Part shown: one piece after another, positions 1-5,931 of the stretch
Layout of the letters: every line of letters starts with the position of its first letter
How positions within the stretch are numbered: the first letter of the stretch is position 1
From: Ilumatobacteraceae bacterium
GTDB taxonomy: Bacteria > Actinomycetota > Acidimicrobiia > Acidimicrobiales > Ilumatobacteraceae
Direction: 5' to 3'
DNA length: 6,089 bases
Assembly: GCA_016650435.1 (NCBI GenBank)
Contig: JAENVT010000530.1
Span: forward strand, 1 to 6,089
Position numbers and translations under genes: made by a program
The notes under the pieces: generated by a model
What the model was told of the DNA's origin: nothing
Database searches by the model: none
The model's input: the letters and a program-made list of their open reading frames with translations, nothing else

Positions 1-120
1 CCACGCCCCGTCACCGAAATTGCTGAAATCGAGCGTAACACTCAAGCTGGCTTCCGCGGACCCTTGCCCTCCGAGGACGATGAAGGCTCCGAAGAGGAGA
101 CGGAAGAGAGTGTGCTTCAT
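1..120 (-). CDS. Secreted protein, N-terminal fragment with signal peptide (runs off the left edge)
   Basis: The frame opens with ATG at 120-118 and stays open to base 1, giving 40 residues. It begins MKHTLFRLLFGAF and has the three parts of a Sec signal peptide: a basic start (K2, H3, R7), a hydrophobic core at about residues 8-17, and a small-residue region GSAEAS at about 20-25, where signal peptidase I could cut after A24. The mature part begins SLSVTLDFSNFGDGAW, a beta-rich, polar style common in surface proteins. It lies 17 bases after the stop of the PEP-CTERM tail on the same strand, so it may be a second protein of the same surface-sorting system. That is inference, because its C-terminus is outside the window. 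The 17-base gap holds no purine-rich Shine-Dalgarno sequence. The function cannot be named. The plus-strand frame over the same bases is a GC-rich shadow. Confidence 0.6.
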   Translation of the reverse strand, partial: MKHTLFRLLFGAFIVLGGQGSAEASLSVTLDFSNFGDGAW

Positions 121-137
121 CGGGGCGAATCGGTCAG

Positions 138-212
138 CTAGGCCCTACGACGGCGCGCCAGGACGAGCAGTCCCGCGGACAAGACCAGAAGCCCCGCCGC
201 CGGCTCGGGCAC
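138..212 (-). other. PEP-CTERM (exosortase) sorting signal, C-terminal end of a surface protein
   Basis: Reading minus-strand codons from 212, the order is V-P-E-P, then AAGLLVLSAGLLVLA as a single membrane-spanning segment, then R-R-R-R-A and a stop. This is the three-part PEP-CTERM domain: the PEP motif, a transmembrane helix and a basic tail at the very C-terminus. In known systems an exosortase (EpsH/XrtA family) cleaves at this motif during export of surface or exopolysaccharide-associated proteins. The residues before it (FDNINTDPSISP) resemble the linker ends of such proteins. The family is well known from Proteobacteria, Verrucomicrobia, Planctomycetes and Cyanobacteria and is not typical of Actinobacteria, so it contrasts with the rest of the window. 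No exosortase gene is visible here. Confidence 0.8.
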
Positions 213-317
213 GGGCGAGATCGAGGGATCGGTGTTGATGTTATCGAAACCGTGCACATCGGCGAGGGTCTGAATGTCTGCCGCCGAGAGATCGCCGATC
301 GACAGCAGATGTTTCAT
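138..317 (-). CDS. Chimeric 59-residue frame: PyrB N-terminus joined to a PEP-CTERM tail
   Basis: ATG at 317-315 overlaps the pyrR stop (ATGA), and the frame ends at TAG 140-138. Residues 1-20 begin MKHLLSIGDLSAADI, the characteristic opening of bacterial aspartate carbamoyltransferase, which is expected right after pyrR. Residues from about 22 onward (HGFDNINTDPS) are unlike PyrB. They lead into PVPEPAAGLL, a hydrophobic stretch (residues 41-54) and a terminal RRRRA, which together form a textbook PEP-CTERM sorting signal. The PyrB carbamoyl-phosphate motif (STRTR), expected about 50 residues in, is absent from this and the other minus-strand frames. A functional protein is unlikely: there is no catalytic domain and no signal peptide to deliver the tail to an exosortase. 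The best explanations are an assembly chimera near bases 245-260 or a genuine deletion or recombination joining two unrelated genes in frame. The frame itself is certain; its reality as a gene is doubtful. Confidence 0.6.
   Translation of the reverse strand: MKHLLSIGDLSAADIQTLADVHGFDNINTDPSISPVPEPAAGLLVLSAGLLVLARRRRA
255..317 (-). pseudogene. pyrB: 5' end of pyrB (aspartate carbamoyltransferase catalytic chain), cut after about 21 codons
   Basis: Intact PyrB condenses carbamoyl phosphate with aspartate in the first committed step of pyrimidine synthesis. Only its extreme N-terminus is here: M-K-H-L-L-S-I-x-D-L-S followed by an amphipathic start of helix 1 (AADIQTLAD). The assignment rests on this conserved opening, the ATGA overlap with pyrR, and the usual pyrR-pyrB order in bacteria. 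No good Shine-Dalgarno sequence precedes it, so its translation would be coupled to pyrR and share the PyrR-dependent control. The right limit of homology is set by eye. The break could lie a few codons either side of 255, because the residues ADV would suit either parent. Either the gene is truncated in the organism or the true sequence continues elsewhere and was misjoined. Confidence 0.65.
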
Positions 318-847
318 GCGATCACCACGCCGGCCGCGCTCACTTGCACGTCCTCATCGCCCGAGGTTGGCAGGTTCTTGCCGACGTAATCAGGACGGAT
401 CGGTAGCTGGCGATGACCACGGTCCACGATCACCGCCAACTGCACGGCGTGCGGTCGTCCGTAGTCGTTCAAGGCTTCGAGCGCGGCGCGCACCGTGCGG
501 CCGGTGAACAGGACGTCGTCGATCAACACCACGGTGGCGCCGTCGAGCGATACGGGGATGGCAGTGACGTGGCCAGGCACAATCGGTCGCAGGCCGACGT
601 CGTCGCGATGGAAGCTGACATCGAGCGAGCCGACAGGCACCGGCGAGCCGATGTCGGCGAGGATCCCCGCCAACTCGTCGGCAATCCACACGCCACCGCG
701 CTGCAGGCCGACGAGGACGATGCCGTCGGTGCCGTGGTTGCGTTCGACGATCTCGTGGGCGATGCGGGTGAGCGCCCGACGCACATCGCCGGCACTCAAA
801 ACCTCTCGCGGCCCCTGGATAGCGCGCGGTCCCTGGATGGAGGGCAT
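314..847 (-). CDS. pyrR: PyrR, bifunctional pyr operon RNA-binding regulator / uracil phosphoribosyltransferase
   Basis: This 177-residue protein has the normal length for PyrR. PyrR binds pyr mRNA when UMP/UTP is high and PRPP is low, lowering expression of the pyrimidine genes, and in many species it also converts uracil plus PRPP to UMP. Visible motifs are GLQRGG (48-52), SFHRDD (78-83), the PRPP loop VVLIDDVLFTGRT (106-118), and the PyrR-specific block VDRGHRQLPIRPDYVGKN (141-158) followed by the conserved PTSGDED. All key positions look intact. ATG at 847 is preferred over the in-frame ATG at 937. It has a strong GGAAGGAAG Shine-Dalgarno just upstream, it gives the family length, and the extra 30 residues would be read through the RNA hairpin at 860-890. 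The N-terminus carries a short duplicated IQGPR motif. The stop overlaps the pyrB-like start by ATGA. The divergent neighbour is the CYTH-CHAD gene. Confidence 0.96.
   Translation of the reverse strand: MPSIQGPRAIQGPREVLSAGDVRRALTRIAHEIVERNHGTDGIVLVGLQRGGVWIADELAGILADIGSPVPVGSLDVSFHRDDVGLRPIVPGHVTAIPVSLDGATVVLIDDVLFTGRTVRAALEALNDYGRPHAVQLAVIVDRGHRQLPIRPDYVGKNLPTSGDEDVQVSAAGVVIA
803..838 (-). repeat. Two tandem 18-base units inside the pyrR N-terminus
   Basis: Bases 803-820 and 821-838 are two adjacent near-identical units whose minus-strand reading is ATCCAGGG(A/G)CCGCG plus four variable bases. They encode IQGPRA and IQGPRE at residues 4-9 and 10-15 of PyrR. The duplication keeps frame and lies before the conserved fold begins at about residue 16, so it probably has no effect on catalysis. 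It looks like a slippage duplication. Confidence 0.8.
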
Positions 848-850
848 TTG

Positions 851-859
851 CTTCCTTCC
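851..859 (-). promoter_or_regulatory. Shine-Dalgarno of pyrR
   Basis: The minus strand reads GGAAGGAAG, ending three bases before the ATG at 847, with the core GGAAGG well spaced. It is the strongest ribosome-binding site in the window and decides the pyrR start. It directly abuts the foot of the PyrR-binding hairpin at 860-890. Confidence 0.85.
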
Positions 860-890
860 ACGTATCGGTCTCACGGGACCGATTTCACGT
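860..890 (-). promoter_or_regulatory. PyrR binding loop (RNA operator) in the pyrR leader
   Basis: The minus-strand RNA folds into a lower stem ACGT/ACGT (890-887 with 863-860), a one-sided purine bulge GAA (886-884), a perfect seven-base upper stem AUCGGUC/GACCGAU (883-877 with 870-864) and a six-base loop CCGUGA (876-871). The segment UCCCGUGAG matches the PyrR-binding core UCCNGNGAG, and the bulge-stem-hexaloop shape is that of known PyrR binding loops. No alternative antiterminator or U-tract terminator follows. The hairpin ends directly at the Shine-Dalgarno, so bound PyrR would be expected to block ribosome entry. This is the translational mechanism described for Mycobacterium smegmatis rather than the attenuation of Bacillus. 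The match and fold are seen directly; binding and mechanism are inferred. Confidence 0.85.
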
Positions 891-900
891 TCGGGTGCAG

Positions 901-906
901 ATGTTA
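901..906 (-). promoter_or_regulatory. Possible -10 element for pyrR
   Basis: The minus strand reads TAACAT, which fits the loose actinobacterial TANNNT pattern. Transcription would start near 890-896, just ahead of the PyrR binding loop, giving a leader of about 45-50 bases. No convincing -35 box lies about 17 bases upstream, so this is only a candidate. The remaining bases of the divergent gap, to 999, show no other clear promoter for either gene. Confidence 0.25.
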
Positions 907-999
907 CCGGCTTGACCTGCGGCGCCTCTAGCGTCATGAGGCAAACACTGTTCGAACCGAAGGATTGATGGGAATTCTCTCAGGGACTCGGAGAGCCGC

Positions 1000-2502
1000 A
1001 TGACGACCGAACACGAGATCAAGTTGACCGCCGATATGGCGATGGCTCTGCCCGATCTCACCGCGGTGATGCCCGAGATCGCCGTGGGGCCGGCCTCTCA
1101 CCTCAAGCTCGTGGCGGTCTACTACGACACGCCTACCCTCTCGCTGGCGCGTGCCGGTGTCACCTTGCGCTCACGAACCGGTGAGCCGGGTCCCATCTGG
1201 ACGCTGAAGCTGCCAACCGGCAAGAGCGCGGGCGGGCTCTCGCGGTTCGAGTACACCTTCGACGAGCCGCTCGGATCGGTCCCGCCGGTGGCCTTCCGAG
1301 CGGCACGGGCATACATCCGTTCACAGACGGTCGGCCCCGTGTTGCAGCTGCGGACGGACCGGACGGAGATACCGCTCGAACTCGGCGGCAGGCCGTTGCT
1401 CACGTTGTGCGACGACATCGTGGTCGCCGATGTCCCGAACCAAGCAACGATGACGTTTCGGGAGATCGAACTCGAATTTGCTTCGGAGGATGTGAGCACC
1501 GAGGCGATCGACCGCCTGGTCGAGTCGATGCTGGCCGCCGGGTGCCGCGACGATGATCCCATTCCAAAGGCAATTCGTGCTCTCGGATATCGCGCACTTG
1601 CCCCGCCTGATGTGTACACCGTGCCTGTCGGCAAACGTTCGACCGCGGGGGCTGTCGTGCGCCACACCATCGCAGGTTCCGTCATCCAACTGGTCGCGCA
1701 CCATGCCGGGGTTTGTCTCGGCAACGACCAAGAGGACGTTCACCAGTTCCGCGTGGCGGCGCGCCGACTGAGGTCCGATCTGCACACGTTTGCGCCGGTG
1801 CTCGATCAGCGTCGTACAGCCTGGCTCCGCGACGAGTTGAAGTGGCTGGGTACGGAAGTCGGTCTGGCTCGCGACGTTGACGTGCTCTCGGAGCGACTGC
1901 ATGCCCAGATGAAGAAGCTGGCTCCGAACCATTCACGAGCGATCCGTGCCCTGTCTCAACGCCTCGACGAGAACATCGCCGACGCCCGCAAGCACGTCGA
2001 GACCTGCCTGTCGAGCGACCGGTACGTCACGTTGCTCGATGCGTTGGTCGACTCGACTCACGATGCATTTGTCGAGTCCACAGGATTGGGCGACGAGCCA
2101 GCGCGCAACGTATTCGCAAATCTCGTTCGGGGCCCGTGGCGCAAGCTGAAGAAGGCGGCGGATGCTCTTGGGCCTGACTCCGCCGATACCGCGTTTCATG
2201 CGGTCCGCATACTCGCCAAGCGAGCCCGCTATGCCGCCGAGGCCATTGCCCAGGTCTACGGCCGCGATGTTCGTCGATTTGGTCGTGCGGTCGCCGACGT
2301 TCAGACAGTGCTTGGCGATCACCAGGACACCGCTGTGGCAGAGGAATGGCTGCGCAGAGCGGCGAAGGATGTGCCCTCGACTCGTCTGGCGGTCGCAGAG
2401 CTCGTGGCGATCGAGCGGAACGACCGTTTCGGACTTCGCAAGCAGTTCAAGTCGGTCTGGAAGAAGGCGTCGGTGCGAAAGCTGCGCGGTTGGATGAAGT
2501 GA
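1000..2502 (+). CDS. CYTH-CHAD fusion protein (triphosphate tunnel metalloenzyme with polyphosphate-binding CHAD domain)
   Basis: This is a 500-residue soluble protein with no signal peptide or membrane segment. The CYTH domain (about 1-200) opens with the metal-binding ExExK motif (E4, E6, K8) and has YYDTP (41-45), TLRSR (55-59), TLKLP (68-72), FEYTF (83-87), FREIELEF (153-160) and IPKAIRALGY (188-197). These are the acidic and basic residues that line the triphosphate tunnel. The CHAD domain (about 219-495) is helical and rich in conserved His and Arg: VHQFRVAARRLRS (247-259), LARDVDV (289-295), HAVRILAKRARY (400-411) and LGDHQDT (438-444). CYTH-CHAD proteins such as E. coli YgiF hydrolyse inorganic triphosphate, and CHAD domains bind polyphosphate, so a polyphosphate or triphosphate role is likely; the exact substrate is not known. 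The GGAGAG Shine-Dalgarno at 990-995 supports the start, which also places ExExK at the usual position. The gene is divergent from pyrR and ends 7 bases from the convergent ABC gene, with no visible terminator. Confidence 0.93.
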   Translation: MTTEHEIKLTADMAMALPDLTAVMPEIAVGPASHLKLVAVYYDTPTLSLARAGVTLRSRTGEPGPIWTLKLPTGKSAGGLSRFEYTFDEPLGSVPPVAFRAARAYIRSQTVGPVLQLRTDRTEIPLELGGRPLLTLCDDIVVADVPNQATMTFREIELEFASEDVSTEAIDRLVESMLAAGCRDDDPIPKAIRALGYRALAPPDVYTVPVGKRSTAGAVVRHTIAGSVIQLVAHHAGVCLGNDQEDVHQFRVAARRLRSDLHTFAPVLDQRRTAWLRDELKWLGTEVGLARDVDVLSERLHAQMKKLAPNHSRAIRALSQRLDENIADARKHVETCLSSDRYVTLLDALVDSTHDAFVESTGLGDEPARNVFANLVRGPWRKLKKAADALGPDSADTAFHAVRILAKRARYAAEAIAQVYGRDVRRFGRAVADVQTVLGDHQDTAVAEEWLRRAAKDVPSTRLAVAELVAIERNDRFGLRKQFKSVWKKASVRKLRGWMK

Positions 2503-2509
2503 AGGCGAC

Positions 2510-4195
2510 CTAGCCGAGACGTCCGCTGTCGAGGCGCAACACCTGATCCGCGCGTTCGAATGCGACCGCGCGGTGGGAGACCGCCAGCACCGTGATGCCG
2601 GCGGCGGAGAGGTTTGCCCACAGCTGCAACTCGGTCTCGATGTCGAGCGCGCTGGACAGATCGTCGAGCACGACGAGTTCAGGTGAGTGCACGAGCGCAC
2701 GCGCCGTTGCAACTCGCTGGCGCTGGCCACCCGACAGTCGCAATCCGCGTGGCCCGATCAGCGTCCGCGCGCCCTCCGGCATCTCCTCGATGTCAGCGAG
2801 CACCGCTGCCAGCTGGAGTGCCAAGGTCAGTTTTGCGTCATCGACGATTCCGAGGGCGATGTTGTCGGCGACCGAATCGGAGATCAGCTGCGGCACCTGC
2901 GGAAGAAAGGCTGCATTCGGCGGGATCAAGAACGCGGCGCGATCTTCGAGCCGCTCGCCGTTCCACAAGACGTCGCCGGTGACGTTGGCTTGATGGGCCA
3001 GCCCCAACACAGCGCGCAGCAGCGTGCTCTTGCCAGACCCGATCGGTCCGGTCAGCACGATGAAGCTTCCCCGAGGCACGGTGAAGCTGACGTCGTGCAC
3101 GCCGGCGCCGGTCGAGTAGAGCGCGCTGAGGTGCTGTACGTCGAGCGCGTCGAGGGGCACCCGGGCCGGCCGGTCGGTGTCGGGGCGAATGCGTTGATCG
3201 CGCAGGCCGATGGGCAGGCGACGATCGATGACGGTGTTGCCTACTTCAGTGTCTGCAACAAGCAGGCTCATGCGGTCGAACGCGACGGCAACCTGTTTGC
3301 GGCGGGCGAGCATGCGCCCGACCATCCGCGGCAGGAAGCTCAGCCAGCCGAGGTAGGCGGAGAACACGGCCAGTTCGCCGACGCTGAACTTCCCCGAGGC
3401 CATCGCCCCGGCAGCGGTCAATAGCACGAGGCCGAGGCCGACATCTGCGGCACCCTGGCTGAAGGCCCACACGCTCTCGTCGAGGACGCGGTCGCGCACG
3501 GCTGTGCGACGTCGCAGATCGACCAGCTTGCGAAGATGGGCGATGGTCGGATCGATCGCGTTGTTGACCTTCACTGTGGTGGCCGCGGCCATCACGTCGC
3601 CGAGCAGGCCACTGACCGCCGAAGCGGCGACCCGGTCAGCGGCTCGGTAGCGCTTGATCCGGCCGTCGAGCGTGCGTGTTGCCATCGCGACACCGATCAG
3701 GGGGATCAACAGCACCAATGCTGCGCGGCCGTCGACGCTGCCCAGCACGAGCCCGGCGAGGACCGTGAACACGACGCCAGCCGAGATATCGACGAAACCG
3801 TCGATGAACATCGTCACGTCCTCGACGTCGTCGCGGAAGTGGGTGATGGCCTCGCCGGCCGAACCAACAGGCTGGCCAGCCTCCGGGCCGCCACTCGCAA
3901 CTTGGGCCGTGAGGAGGTTGGCGCGCAGCAGCGACTGCATGTGCACCCAAGCCCTCGTCCAGGCCAACGCGCCGAGGTGAATGGTGCTCATCCTGGCGAG
4001 TTCGCACACGGCCAGCGCGCCACCAATCCAATACACGCGGGAGTTGTGACCGGTCGACAGCGCGTTGAAGCCGCGGCCGAGCAGCCACCCGCTCAACACC
4101 GGAAAGGTGAAGAACATCACGAACAGCAAATAGCCCGCCCAGAAGCTGCGCGGTTCGTGCTGTGAGACGCGCCAGCCGAGGCGCCAGACGCTCAT
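2510..4195 (-). CDS. ABC exporter half-transporter with degenerate Walker B (second subunit of a heterodimer)
   Basis: This 561-residue inner-membrane protein has an exporter-type membrane domain with about six helices (roughly residues 18-40, 54-75, 137-153, 157-172, 247-266, 272-290), then an ATPase domain from about 350. The ATPase has Walker A GPIGSGKS (383-390), Q-loop Gln433, a perfect signature LSGGQ (487-491), Walker B LVVLDD (507-512) and the switch His541. The residue after Walker B Asp511 is Asp512, where active ATPases carry Glu, so its own ATP site should be weak or inactive. Its intact LSGGQ would complete the active site of the partner encoded just upstream. The start ATG overlaps the partner's stop (ATGA) with only a weak GAAG before it, so translation is probably coupled. 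The substrate cannot be read from the sequence; drugs, lipids or peptides are all possible. The two proteins resemble the TM287/288, LmrCD and BmrCD style of heterodimer. Confidence 0.93.
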   Translation of the reverse strand: MSVWRLGWRVSQHEPRSFWAGYLLFVMFFTFPVLSGWLLGRGFNALSTGHNSRVYWIGGALAVCELARMSTIHLGALAWTRAWVHMQSLLRANLLTAQVASGGPEAGQPVGSAGEAITHFRDDVEDVTMFIDGFVDISAGVVFTVLAGLVLGSVDGRAALVLLIPLIGVAMATRTLDGRIKRYRAADRVAASAVSGLLGDVMAAATTVKVNNAIDPTIAHLRKLVDLRRRTAVRDRVLDESVWAFSQGAADVGLGLVLLTAAGAMASGKFSVGELAVFSAYLGWLSFLPRMVGRMLARRKQVAVAFDRMSLLVADTEVGNTVIDRRLPIGLRDQRIRPDTDRPARVPLDALDVQHLSALYSTGAGVHDVSFTVPRGSFIVLTGPIGSGKSTLLRAVLGLAHQANVTGDVLWNGERLEDRAAFLIPPNAAFLPQVPQLISDSVADNIALGIVDDAKLTLALQLAAVLADIEEMPEGARTLIGPRGLRLSGGQRQRVATARALVHSPELVVLDDLSSALDIETELQLWANLSAAGITVLAVSHRAVAFERADQVLRLDSGRLG

Positions 4196-5931
4196 GGCGC
4201 CACGACTTCGTCGTCATGTGCCAGGTCCAAGAGATGGCGGTAGCGGCTCTCGAGATCGTCGGCCAGATCCGAGCGGTTGCCATACTCGATGACTCGACCG
4301 TGGTCGAGCACGACGATCTCGTCGACGTAACGAAGCGTCGACAGCCGGTGGGCGATGATCAACGTTGTTCGGCCTTCGGTCAGCTTGGCGACGGCGGCCT
4401 CGAGCAGCGTTTCGGTTTCCGGGTCGACGCGCGCGGTGGCTTCGTCGAGCACGACGATGTCGGGGTCGCGAAGCCACACGCGGGCGAGTGCCAAGAGCTG
4501 AGCCTCACCCGCCGATAGGCCGGTGCCGCCGGAGCCGAGCAGTCGATGGATGCCTCCGTCGGCCAACCTGCCGAGTCCGGCGCTACGCAGAGCCGAAGCC
4601 ACCGCTTCGTCCGTCGGCGTCTCGTCGAAAAGGGTGACGTTGTCGCGGACCGTGCCGCTCAAGAGTTCGACCTCCTGCGGTATCAAGGCAACTCGACGTC
4701 GAAGCTCGCCGATGGGAATCTGCTCGATGGGAACTCCGCCGAGCAGCACCGACCCACTGGTTGCCTCGACCAGCCGCAGTACGAGACGCGACATCGTGGT
4801 CTTGCCGCTGCCGGTGCGACCGATGATGCCGATCGAGCGACCAGCCCCGAAATCGAGGGTGATTGACTGCAACACGGCTTGATCGTCGCCGTAGTCGAAG
4901 CCGACGTCGCGGAACTCGACGCGCAGGGGCCCGGTCGGCGGCAAGGTTGTGCCTTGGTCGCGGATGTCGGGCTCGATCGCCAACAGGTCGATCACTCGAA
5001 CCATCGCGCCGTTGGCTTTCTGCACCGTCTCCAACTGGTCGACCATGTCCTCGAGCGGGCGGGCCAGTAGCAGTACGTACTGAAACAGCAAGAACGCATC
5101 GCCCACGGTGATGATGTGCCGGCTGACCAGCAACGCGCTGGTGATCAGCGACACAATCGAGCCGGCGGCGACCGAGCCGTCGACACCCCACCACATGCGA
5201 AGGAATGCCTTCTCGCGGCGTACCGCGCTGCCCAACGCATCTGCGCTGTCTTCGACGAACCTCCACATCGCGTGGGCGCCGGCGCCGTTCGACCGCAGGT
5301 CCTCGGCTGCCGTTAGGCGCTCTTCGATCCCTCCGTACAAGCGGGCGTACGAGCCCATTTCGTCGGATGATTCGCCGACGGCGCGGTGCCGGCCGCTGAC
5401 GACGATTCCGACGGCGGCGCTGACGTAGGCCGCGGCACCGACAGCCAGCCGCCAGTCAACGACGACCAGCACGCCGATCATGCCGACCATCGTGAACAAC
5501 GCGCCGGCGGCGCGGGGTATGACGCGTCCCATGAAGTCGCTGACAGATGTCACATCGCCATCGACGCGTTGGATCAGCTCGCCGGGCGTGTGTTGGCGGT
5601 GAAAGGCGTGGCTGAGACCCAAAACGTGGCGAGCCAACCTGATACGGATGCCATTCGTCGTGTGCCACGCGGTGATGGTGGCCATCCAGGCGACGGCCAT
5701 GTTGATCAGCTGAGTTGCCACGGCAACGATCAAGAACAGCACCGCGAGGCGGGAAAGTTGGCTGGTCGTGGTCCCCGAGGTCGCCCGATCGACGATGCTG
5801 CGCACAATCAGCGGGCCCGTCAGGATCAGGCCCGATCCCGCGGCCACGAGCGTGCCGAGACCCGCCCAACGCCAGGCGTCGGGTCGAAGCAGGGCCGCGA
5901 GGGCGCGCCAACGAGAGGTTGCAGGGGACAT
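4192..5931 (-). CDS. ABC exporter half-transporter with catalytic Walker B (first subunit of a heterodimer)
   Basis: This 579-residue protein has an exporter membrane domain with about six helices (roughly 21-43, 60-82, 141-160, 162-180, 252-272, 275-292), followed by an ATPase domain from about 336. Motifs are a possible A-loop Tyr347, Walker A GRTGSGKT (371-378), Q-loop Gln419, signature LSAGE (472-476), Walker B IVVLDE with catalytic Glu497, and switch region IIAHRLS with His528. The signature departs from LSGGQ at two positions. It would sit opposite the Asp-containing Walker B of the second subunit, so the pair should have one hydrolytic site (this Walker A/B plus the partner's LSGGQ) and one degenerate site. 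The start at 5931 follows an in-frame stop at 5952-5950 and has a GGGAAG Shine-Dalgarno-like sequence 10 bases upstream, slightly far. The next in-frame Met is too deep to be the start. It is the first gene of a two-gene unit. The substrate is unknown. Confidence 0.94.
   Translation of the reverse strand: MSPATSRWRALAALLRPDAWRWAGLGTLVAAGSGLILTGPLIVRSIVDRATSGTTTSQLSRLAVLFLIVAVATQLINMAVAWMATITAWHTTNGIRIRLARHVLGLSHAFHRQHTPGELIQRVDGDVTSVSDFMGRVIPRAAGALFTMVGMIGVLVVVDWRLAVGAAAYVSAAVGIVVSGRHRAVGESSDEMGSYARLYGGIEERLTAAEDLRSNGAGAHAMWRFVEDSADALGSAVRREKAFLRMWWGVDGSVAAGSIVSLITSALLVSRHIITVGDAFLLFQYVLLLARPLEDMVDQLETVQKANGAMVRVIDLLAIEPDIRDQGTTLPPTGPLRVEFRDVGFDYGDDQAVLQSITLDFGAGRSIGIIGRTGSGKTTMSRLVLRLVEATSGSVLLGGVPIEQIPIGELRRRVALIPQEVELLSGTVRDNVTLFDETPTDEAVASALRSAGLGRLADGGIHRLLGSGGTGLSAGEAQLLALARVWLRDPDIVVLDEATARVDPETETLLEAAVAKLTEGRTTLIIAHRLSTLRYVDEIVVLDHGRVIEYGNRSDLADDLESRYRHLLDLAHDDEVVAP

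Noticed and set aside
138..317. The 59-residue frame as a new small membrane protein or microprotein
   Set aside because: Each half is recognisable as part of a different known protein type, so a broken or chimeric join explains it better than a new small gene.
848..937. N-terminal extension of PyrR by 30 residues from an ATG at 937
   Set aside because: It would make PyrR longer than the family, and it runs through the PyrR-binding hairpin. The internal ATG at 847 has a strong Shine-Dalgarno.
912..940. Sigma-70-like promoter for the CYTH-CHAD gene (TTGACC at 912-917)
   Set aside because: At 16-18 bases downstream there is only TCATGA/CATGAG, a poor -10 match, so the pair is not convincing.
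413..968. Plus-strand open frames of 157-172 codons opposite pyrR
   Set aside because: They lie antisense to a well-conserved gene, have no recognisable motifs, and are the usual third-position shadow of high-GC coding sequence.
2503..2509. Bidirectional terminator between the convergent CYTH-CHAD and ABC genes
   Set aside because: The gap is only 7 bases. I see no stable hairpin with a U-tract in or next to it.
1321..2730. Minus-strand frames of 200-265 codons opposite the CYTH-CHAD gene
   Set aside because: The plus strand has complete CYTH and CHAD motifs in one frame. The antisense products have no recognisable features.
2687..4165. Long plus-strand frames (209 and 245 codons) opposite the second ABC gene
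   Set aside because: They are rich in Arg, Gly, His and Asp with no domain pattern, while the opposite strand has all ABC motifs in order.
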